Below, in pieces: positions 15,059 through 20,801 of a stretch of DNA of 20,801 nucleotides. Made by a program: the position numbers and the translations under genes. Every line of letters begins with the position of its first letter. Positions within the stretch are counted from its first letter, which is position 1. The notes under the pieces are model-generated. The model saw nothing but the letters and a program-made list of their open reading frames with translations. It had not been told where the DNA came from and made no database searches. Origin of the DNA: Eubacterium sp. (GTDB lineage Bacteria; Bacillota_A; Clostridia; Lachnospirales; Lachnospiraceae); the NCBI GenBank assembly GCA_024687845.1, contig JAILEL010000023.1, forward strand, positions 1 to 20,801, read 5' to 3'.

Positions 15059-16695
15059 AAAAAAATACAATTATTTTGCTGGGTGTAATATTTGGAGTAA
15101 TAATTGTTTTGATTGCTGGTTTTGGTGCAATAATTAAGAATATGAAGACTGGTAAGTCAGTTCCTACTATGCTTAAACACATAAAGGTTACCGAAGCAGA
15201 GCCGGTTAAGGCATCCATTTCTCTGGATGACAGCAGTCTGTTCGATGAACTTCCAGAAATTACGAAGTACCCGCTTTCGGTTGATTCAAATGCAGATGTT
15301 AATCTTGAGGTTATGACTTCGCCTGAAAAGGCTGGTGAGTCTTATGAGTCATGGCTTATAGATGTGGCTGAAAATTTTAATAAATCAGGTAAAACTACAT
15401 CTGATGGTAAAACAATCGGAATTCAGGTTCGTTCCGTATCATCAGGACTTGCTGCGGATTATATCATTTCCAATAAACATACGCCTCAGATGTTCACACC
15501 ATCCAATTATCTGTGGGGTGAATATGTAAGTGCTAACGGTGGAAATATTACGCTTAAAGAAGAGCGTCTTGTGGGAAATACAGCAGGACTTCTTATAGAT
15601 AAGAACAGTGAATATAAGACCTTTGATGATATTATTAAAGCTGTACAGGATAGTAAGATTAACATAGGATATACTAACCCTCAGAGCAGTTCAACAGGTA
15701 TGAATCTTCTCCTTTCGATTCTACATTCGGGCGATCCTGATAATATCTTCAGTGATGCAGGAGTTAGTAACTTTACTAAATTCCAGCAGAATATTCCTTT
15801 TGTTGCATATAATACAATGCAGATGAGAGACAGTGCTCAAAAGGGTACTCTGGATGGCATGATCCTTGAGTATCAGACCTATATCAATGAACCAAATGTA
15901 AATAAGATATATGATTTTATTCCATTTGGTGTAAGACATGATAATCCACTTTATATTGTAAATAAGGATTATCTTAGTCAGCAGGAGCTTGAAGGAATTG
16001 ATCTTTTCAGCGAGTTCTGCATGAGTTCTGAAAGTCAGAGCATAGCTACAAAGTATGGCTTTAATGCTAATGATGACTATAAGACAGATATATCATATTC
16101 GGGGTCTGAGGTTAACAAGGCTCTTGAAATGTATAAGGCCAACAAAGATAACGGAAAGGATATCATTGCTGTTTTTGTAGCTGACTGCAGCGGAAGTATG
16201 TATGGTGATCCCATCCATCAGCTCAAACAGTCACTTTCTAATGGTATGCAGTACATTAATGAGAATAATTATGTTGGTCTTGTAAGTTATAGTGATGATG
16301 TAACTATTGAAGTTCCTATAGCTAAGTTTGATATGGGACAGAAAGCATTGTTCCAGGGCGGTATAAACAGCCTTTCTGCAAATGGATCAACAGCCAGCTA
16401 CGATGCTGTTGTGGTTGCTATGGATATGATTGAGAAGGCAAAGGCAGACCATCCGGATGCCAAGTCTATGATATTCCTTCTAAGTGATGGATATCAGAAT
16501 GTTGGTTATGGAATGAGTACTATAAAGCCGGCTCTTAGGGAATCACAGATACCTGTTTATACTATCAGCTATACTTCAGATGCTGATAAAGATGCAATGA
16601 GAGAGCTATCGGAAATCAATGAAGCTGCAACTATAAATGCAGATAGTGAAGATATCGTTTATAAAATAAAGAGTCTGTTTAATTCACAGATGTAA
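15055..16695 (+). CDS. Membrane-anchored solute-binding-like/von Willebrand factor A domain fusion protein
   Basis: The 546-residue product starts with one membrane helix (about 6-28) without a lipobox, so it is probably a signal anchor with the rest outside. Residues ~75-345 look like a type 2 periplasmic solute-binding fold: LEVMTSP, ESWLIDVAENFNKSG, NTAGLLIDKNSEYKTFDDI, INIGYTNPQSSSTGMNLLL and GTLDGMILEYQT. After a short linker, ~368-546 is a VWA domain with a complete MIDAS metal site: Asp377, Ser379 and Ser381 in DCSGSM, Thr446 in NGSTASYDA, and Asp478 in LLSDG. The VWA part should bind a divalent metal and a protein partner. The solute-binding part suggests ligand sensing rather than transport, as no ABC permease is nearby. 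Its ligand is unknown. Confidence 0.85.
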   Translation: MKKNTIILLGVIFGVIIVLIAGFGAIIKNMKTGKSVPTMLKHIKVTEAEPVKASISLDDSSLFDELPEITKYPLSVDSNADVNLEVMTSPEKAGESYESWLIDVAENFNKSGKTTSDGKTIGIQVRSVSSGLAADYIISNKHTPQMFTPSNYLWGEYVSANGGNITLKEERLVGNTAGLLIDKNSEYKTFDDIIKAVQDSKINIGYTNPQSSSTGMNLLLSILHSGDPDNIFSDAGVSNFTKFQQNIPFVAYNTMQMRDSAQKGTLDGMILEYQTYINEPNVNKIYDFIPFGVRHDNPLYIVNKDYLSQQELEGIDLFSEFCMSSESQSIATKYGFNANDDYKTDISYSGSEVNKALEMYKANKDNGKDIIAVFVADCSGSMYGDPIHQLKQSLSNGMQYINENNYVGLVSYSDDVTIEVPIAKFDMGQKALFQGGINSLSANGSTASYDAVVVAMDMIEKAKADHPDAKSMIFLLSDGYQNVGYGMSTIKPALRESQIPVYTISYTSDADKDAMRELSEINEAATINADSEDIVYKIKSLFNSQM

Positions 16696-16766
16696 TAAGG
16701 ATTATGAAAGCTTCGGTACTTTTGGTACCCACACCATAAAATAAGAAAAGAAATGAGGAAAAAGAA

Positions 16767-18221
16767 ATGAGTCACGACAAGTATGTTAGCCCTTTATCAG
16801 AGAGATATGCGAGCAAGGAAATGCAGTACATTTTCTCACCAGACAAGAAGTTCAAGACCTGGAGAAAACTCTGGATCGCTCTTGCTGAAACTGAAATGGA
16901 ACTGAATCTCTTAGGAGAAGATGGTCAGCCAAGAATCACTCAGGAAATGATCGATGAGCTAAAAAGCCATTCAGAAGAGATAGATTATGATATGGCTAAG
17001 GCTGAAGAAGCTAAGGTTCGTCATGATGTTATGGCTCATGTACATACCTATGGATTCCAGTGTCCAAAGGCAGCTGGTATTATTCACCTCGGAGCTACAA
17101 GCTGCTATGTTGGAGATAACACTGATGTCATAATTATGACAGAAGGACTTAAACTGGTTCGTAAGAAACTCCTCAATGTAATAAATGAACTTTCAAAGTT
17201 TGCAATGGAATATAAGGATCTTCCTACTATTGCATTTACTCATTTTCAGCCTGCTCAGCCTACTACTGTAGGCAAGAGAGCAACTCTCTGGCTGAATGAG
17301 CTTTATATGGATCTTCAGGATGTTGAATATATGATTTCTCAGCAGAAGTTACTTGGTTCAAAAGGAACAACAGGAACTCAGGCTTCCTTCCTTGAGCTTT
17401 TTAACGGAGACCATGAGAAGGTTAAGAAGCTTGACAAAATGATAGCTGAGAAAATGGGATTTGATGATGTGTATCCTGTTTCAGGCCAGACTTATTCACG
17501 TAAGGTTGATAGCAGAGTGCTGAACGTACTTGCAGGTATTGCACAGTCAGCTCACAAGTTCTCAAATGATATCAGACTTCTTCAGCACCTTAAGCAGATA
17601 GAGGAACCATTTGAGAAAAATCAGATAGGTTCATCTGCTATGGCATATAAGAGAAATCCTATGAGAAGTGAGCGTATTGCATCACTTGCAAATTATGTTA
17701 TCTGTGATGCACTGAATCCTGCAATCGTAAGCAGCACTCAGTGGTTTGAAAGAACACTTGACGATTCAGCTAACAAGAGAATCTCAGTTCCTGAGGCATT
17801 TCTTGCAGTAGATGGTATCCTTGATCTGTATCTCAACGTAGTTGATGGACTTGTTGTATATGACAAGGTAATCTATGCAAAGTTCATGGAAGAGATTCCA
17901 TTTATGGCAACAGAAAATATTATGATGGATGCTACAAAGGCTGGTGGAGACAGACAGGAGCTTCATGAGAAGATAAGACAGTATTCTATGGAAGCTGGCG
18001 CAGTTGTAAAGAAGGAAGGAAAGCCAAATGATCTTCTTCAGAGAATAGCTGCCGACCCTGCATTCGGAAAAACTCTTGAAGAACTCGAAGGACTTATGGA
18101 GCCTTCACTTTATGTAGGACGCGCTCCACAGCAGACTGAAGAATATATCAATGAGATCATCAAGCCTATTCTTGATGCAAACCGTGAGGAGCTTGGACTT
18201 ACTGCAGAGATTAACGTATAG
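16767..18221 (+). CDS. purB: Adenylosuccinate lyase
   Basis: PurB catalyses two fumarate-releasing steps of purine synthesis: SAICAR to AICAR and adenylosuccinate to AMP. The 484-residue protein belongs to the fumarase/aspartase superfamily: the signature loop GSSAMAYKRNP (288-298) carries the catalytic serines, His86 (RHDVMAH) and His159 (THFQPAQPTT) are in the substrate site, and TSCYVGDNTD lies at 111-120. The proline usual in SSAMPYKRNP is alanine here. GAGGAAAAAG precedes the ATG. No other pur genes are in the window. The 71 bases before it hold a 5-bp hairpin (16715-16729) without a T tract. Confidence 0.96.
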   Translation: MSHDKYVSPLSERYASKEMQYIFSPDKKFKTWRKLWIALAETEMELNLLGEDGQPRITQEMIDELKSHSEEIDYDMAKAEEAKVRHDVMAHVHTYGFQCPKAAGIIHLGATSCYVGDNTDVIIMTEGLKLVRKKLLNVINELSKFAMEYKDLPTIAFTHFQPAQPTTVGKRATLWLNELYMDLQDVEYMISQQKLLGSKGTTGTQASFLELFNGDHEKVKKLDKMIAEKMGFDDVYPVSGQTYSRKVDSRVLNVLAGIAQSAHKFSNDIRLLQHLKQIEEPFEKNQIGSSAMAYKRNPMRSERIASLANYVICDALNPAIVSSTQWFERTLDDSANKRISVPEAFLAVDGILDLYLNVVDGLVVYDKVIYAKFMEEIPFMATENIMMDATKAGGDRQELHEKIRQYSMEAGAVVKKEGKPNDLLQRIAADPAFGKTLEELEGLMEPSLYVGRAPQQTEEYINEIIKPILDANREELGLTAEINV

Positions 18222-18262
18222 AAGGTATTTGGGTTATAACTATAAGGGGAACAAAAAACTTA

Positions 18263-19603
18263 ATGAAGCTTAATTACAAGAATACTATATTAGTGGGACT
18301 GGCATTTCTTACAATAAATGCATTCTGGCAGTTGTATGACAATATAGTCCCACTGATTCTTACGAATACATTTCATCTGAATGAGACTGTTTCAGGTGTA
18401 ATAATGGCCGCAGATAATGTGCTTGCACTTTTTCTGCTGCCTTTATTTGGAGGGATATCTGATAAAACAAATACACGTATAGGCAAGCGTATGCCTTTTA
18501 TTCTTGCGGGTACAATTCTGGTATCCGTTCTTTTAAATATGCTTCCAATCATTGATAATGGATTTTCTAGTGGAAAAGCAGGAGGATTCTATAGTATGGG
18601 AGCTTTTATCGTAGTTCTGGGGCTCATGCTTTTTTCTATGGCAACTTACAGATCACCTGCGGTTGCACTTATGCCGGACATAACTCCTAAACCACTACGT
18701 TCCCGAGGAAATGCGATAATCAATCTTATGGGAGCTCTGGGAGCAATCATTTATCTTATATTTGCGGCAGTGAATTATCCCAAGTCAAAAACTGAAGGAT
18801 TGGCACATGTTAATTATCAGTCACTCTTCGTATTTATGTCATTACTCATGACCGTGTGTGTGATTATTCTCCTTCTCACTATTAAGGAAAATAAATTAGT
18901 TGAAGAGAATACACGTATAGAAAAAGAACATCCTGAATGGAATCTTGTCGAAGAGGACAGTGAAGGAAATGAGAAGCTTCCAAAAGATGTATTTAGATCA
19001 ATGATCATGCTGTTACTTTCGATAGGTCTATGGTATATCGCATATAATGCAGTAACAACGTGGTTTACAACCTATATCAGTAATATAATGGGAGAAGGAA
19101 TCGGTGGGGCCTCCACATGCTTCCTTATCGCAAATGCAGGCGGTATTATCTCATTTATTCCTATAGGATTTATGGCATCAAAGATTGGACGTAAAAAATC
19201 GATTTATATAGGAACTCTGCTTCTGACTGGATGTTTCTTCCTGTGCTTCATACTCACCACAACAGCATCTCGGATAAATGCTGTTATGTATGTGGTATTT
19301 ATGCTTGTGGGTGTGGCATGGGCAACAATAAGTGTTAATTCATTTCCGATGGTTGTTCAGATGTGTAAGGGTTCTGATATTGGAAAATATACAGGATATT
19401 ATTATACAGCGGCAATGGCAGGACAGGTGCTTACTCCGGTTCTGGCTGGATTTTTAATGAGAAATGTAAGCTATAAGATACTTTTTATATATTCAACAAT
19501 ATTTGCATTTGCAAGCTTTTTAACTATGACATTCGTAAAACATGGAGATATAAAAGCCGAGGCTCCGAAGGGGCTTGATACCTTCGAGGACCTTGATACT
19601 TAG
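18263..19603 (+). CDS. MFS transporter, probable sugar/glycoside type
   Basis: The 446-residue protein is an integral membrane transporter with about 12 helices and a charged central loop (~210-245). The MFS motif A appears in the first half as GGISDKTNTRIGKRMPFILAGT and again in the second as GFMASKIGRKKSIYIG, as expected from the internal duplication. The RIGKRMPFI form and the N-terminal NAFWQLYDNIVPLIL stretch resemble the SLC45/GPH-like sugar-symporter branch, so a sugar substrate is a cautious inference. A ribosome binding site AAGGGGA (18244-18250) is 12 bases upstream, rather far. rfbD follows 13 bases after its stop. Confidence 0.88.
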   Translation: MKLNYKNTILVGLAFLTINAFWQLYDNIVPLILTNTFHLNETVSGVIMAADNVLALFLLPLFGGISDKTNTRIGKRMPFILAGTILVSVLLNMLPIIDNGFSSGKAGGFYSMGAFIVVLGLMLFSMATYRSPAVALMPDITPKPLRSRGNAIINLMGALGAIIYLIFAAVNYPKSKTEGLAHVNYQSLFVFMSLLMTVCVIILLLTIKENKLVEENTRIEKEHPEWNLVEEDSEGNEKLPKDVFRSMIMLLLSIGLWYIAYNAVTTWFTTYISNIMGEGIGGASTCFLIANAGGIISFIPIGFMASKIGRKKSIYIGTLLLTGCFFLCFILTTTASRINAVMYVVFMLVGVAWATISVNSFPMVVQMCKGSDIGKYTGYYYTAAMAGQVLTPVLAGFLMRNVSYKILFIYSTIFAFASFLTMTFVKHGDIKAEAPKGLDTFEDLDT

Positions 19604-19616
19604 AAAGAGGTGTATG

Positions 19617-20531
19617 ATGAAATTTTTTGTAACTGGTGTATCTGGACAACTTGGACATGATGTAATGAATAACCTCGCTGCAAGAGGTTATGAGGGTGTG
19701 GGAAGTGATCTTGCACCAGAATATAATGGTGTAGATGATGGAACTGCCGTAACTAAGATGCCATATGTGGGACTAGATATTACTGATGCTGATGCAGTTT
19801 CTAAGGTAATAAAAGAAGTAAACCCTGATGTGGTTATTCATTGTGCAGCCTGGACTGCAGTAGATCTTGCAGAGGATGAGGACAAGCAGCCAATAGTAAA
19901 TGCAGTAAATGTAGGTGGGACTGAGAATATTGCTAAAGTTTGTAAAGAACTTGACTGCAAGATGATTTACATTTCCACAGATTATGTATTTAATGGACAG
20001 GGTGAGAAACCATGGGAGCCAGACTGTAAGGACTTCGGACCTCTCAGTGTATATGGTAAGTCAAAGCTTGGCGGTGAACTTGCAGTAGTTGATAATCTTG
20101 AAAAATATTTCATAGTCAGAATAGCCTGGGTATTTGGAGTTAATGGAAAGAACTTCATTAAAACCATGCTAAATGTAGGTAAGACTCATCCAAGAGTAAC
20201 AGTTGTATGTGATCAGATTGGAACACCAACATATACATTTGATCTTGCAAGACTTCTGGTAGATATGAGTGAAACTGACAAATATGGTTTCTATCATGCA
20301 ACTAATGAAGGCGGCTATATATCATGGTATGATTTTACAGTTGAAATATATAAGCAGGCAGGCTATACAACAGAGGTAGTTCCTGTTACAACAGAGGAAT
20401 ACGGAATATCAAAGGCTGCTCGCCCATTTAATTCAAGACTTGATAAGTCTAAGCTTGTGGAGCAGGGATTTACTCCACTTCCAACATGGCAGGATGCTCT
20501 TGCGAGATATCTGAAGGAGATTGAGTATTAA
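19617..20531 (+). CDS. rfbD: dTDP-4-dehydrorhamnose reductase
   Basis: RfbD/RmlD reduces dTDP-4-keto-L-rhamnose to dTDP-L-rhamnose, the last step in making the rhamnose donor. The 304-residue protein is a short-chain dehydrogenase of the extended type: the dinucleotide-binding GVSGQLG (7-13), HCAAWTAVD (75-83), STDYVFNG (120-127) and the catalytic pair Tyr146/Lys150 in VYGKSK. The start is chosen at the second of two adjacent ATGs, 6 bases behind AAAGAGG (19604-19610); the ATG at 19614 would leave 3. rfbA, rfbB and rfbC are not in the window. The product probably serves the rhamnosyltransferase-like genes at 12613 and 13626. Confidence 0.94.
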   Translation: MKFFVTGVSGQLGHDVMNNLAARGYEGVGSDLAPEYNGVDDGTAVTKMPYVGLDITDADAVSKVIKEVNPDVVIHCAAWTAVDLAEDEDKQPIVNAVNVGGTENIAKVCKELDCKMIYISTDYVFNGQGEKPWEPDCKDFGPLSVYGKSKLGGELAVVDNLEKYFIVRIAWVFGVNGKNFIKTMLNVGKTHPRVTVVCDQIGTPTYTFDLARLLVDMSETDKYGFYHATNEGGYISWYDFTVEIYKQAGYTTEVVPVTTEEYGISKAARPFNSRLDKSKLVEQGFTPLPTWQDALARYLKEIEY

Positions 20532-20557
20532 ATATAGTAACATTTATCTGTTTCTTT

Positions 20558-20622
20558 AAGTCCTCTCCCCCATCAATCTGATACAATCTGAGGACTTATT
20601 ATATTAGTGGAAAGGGGCAGAG
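20558..20622 (+). promoter_or_regulatory. Leader with two mutually exclusive folds before the repeat-protein gene
   Basis: AAGTCCTC (20558-20565) can pair perfectly with GAGGACTT (20590-20597). The C-rich stretch 20563-20570 can instead pair with 20614-20622 over eight base pairs with one bulged base, covering the ribosome binding site AAAGGGG (20611-20617) of the next gene. The two folds share 20563-20565 and cannot coexist. CAATCTGA occurs twice (20574-20581 and 20584-20591) two bases apart. The hairpin lacks a clean T tract, so I do not call it a terminator. Regulation is inference. Confidence 0.4.
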
Positions 20623-20628
20623 AAATAT

Positions 20629-20801
20629 ATGGATAATAATATCAATGGACAAGGAAATAATCTTCCGATGAGCCCACAGCAGATGGAATATCTGAGAAGA
20701 CAGAGAAACCAGCAGGCCATTAATCAGCAGTACGGCCAGCAGGGCTACAACCCACAGCAGTATGGTCAGCAAGGTGTAAGTCCGCAGCAGTATGGTCAGC
20801 A
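20629..20801 (+). CDS. N-terminal part of a Gln/Gly/Tyr/Pro-rich repeat protein
   Basis: The gene runs off the window; 57 codons are visible. AAAGGGG (20611-20617) is the ribosome binding site. After a polar start (MDNNINGQGNNLPMSPQQ) and a charged helix-like stretch (MEYLRRQRNQQ), a 10-residue unit of the form QQYGQQGYNP begins at residue 33. It repeats with small changes (QQYGQQGVSP), a 30-bp repeat at 20725-20754, 20755-20784 and on to the end. Such N-terminal low-complexity regions often precede a membrane or folded domain in Firmicutes proteins, but that part is outside the window. No function is proposed. Confidence 0.75.
   Translation, partial: MDNNINGQGNNLPMSPQQMEYLRRQRNQQAINQQYGQQGYNPQQYGQQGVSPQQYGQ
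20725..20801 (+). repeat. Tandem 30-bp coding repeat (QQYGQQGxxP)
   Basis: Two full units and the start of a third are visible (20725-20754, 20755-20784, 20785-20801). Each codes for QQYGQQG plus a variable pair and Pro. Several third-codon positions differ between units (tac/tat, ggc/ggt, cag/caa). The units are therefore not freshly duplicated, and the amino acid pattern rather than the DNA appears to be kept. Confidence 0.8.

Noticed and set aside
16715..16729. Hairpin GGTAC/GTACC before purB as a terminator
   Set aside because: The stem is only 5 bp and is followed by CCACACC rather than a T tract.
20725..20801. Possible CRISPR or satellite array
   Set aside because: The 30-bp periodicity is in frame and encodes a repeated peptide; there are no spacers.

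Overview
The window reads as a chromosomal segment of an AT-rich, low-GC Gram-positive anaerobe. Shine-Dalgarno sites are strong, AGA is the favoured arginine codon, and the small 108-residue protein at 2582 looks like a type I associate with Lachnospiraceae (Butyrivibrio, Roseburia and relatives). That placement is inference from gene style and order. Every gene I can support lies on the + strand, and nothing looks like a prophage, a transposase gene, a CRISPR array, a tRNA or an rRNA.

Layout. (1) 1-279 is the C-terminal end of a TrmH/SpoU-type RNA methyltransferase. (2) 288-7356 is an aspartate-family and housekeeping run: a consensus promoter, a lysine riboswitch with an intrinsic terminator, a heavily self-complementary element of about 250 nt, then dapA, dapB, a small conserved gene, coaX, a tRNA-dihydrouridine synthase gene, a membrane-anchored 3D-domain protein and thrC. 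I see no intrinsic terminator between dapA and thrC, so lysine sensing at the start could influence the whole run. (3) 7378-10086 is a queuosine-precursor cluster (queD, queE, folE, queC) behind a probable preQ1-I riboswitch with its own terminator. Together the four enzymes convert GTP to preQ0. (4) 10147-11064 is a diacylglycerol-kinase-type lipid kinase. (5) From 11083, a promoter overlapping a long hairpin precedes a polyprenyl-phosphate sugar-1-phosphate transferase and two family 2 glycosyltransferases: the start of a lipid-linked cell-surface glycan pathway. (6) 14411-16695 is a translationally coupled pair: a small two-helix membrane protein and a membrane-anchored protein joining a solute-binding-like domain to a von Willebrand A domain. 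(7) 16767-20531 holds purB, an MFS transporter and rfbD (dTDP-rhamnose synthesis), which may feed the glycosyltransferases. (8) 20629 to the end is the start of a Q/G/Y/P-rich repeat protein behind a leader that can adopt two alternative folds.

The least explained item is the nested palindromic element at 554-806. It has five long hairpins or stems, almost no unpaired linker, and an outer inverted repeat. It sits between the lysine-riboswitch terminator and dapA, and I cannot assign it to a known RNA or mobile-element family. The other items most worth checking are the solute-binding/VWA pair, the promoter-hairpin overlap at 11083-11167, and the switch-like leader at 20558-20622.
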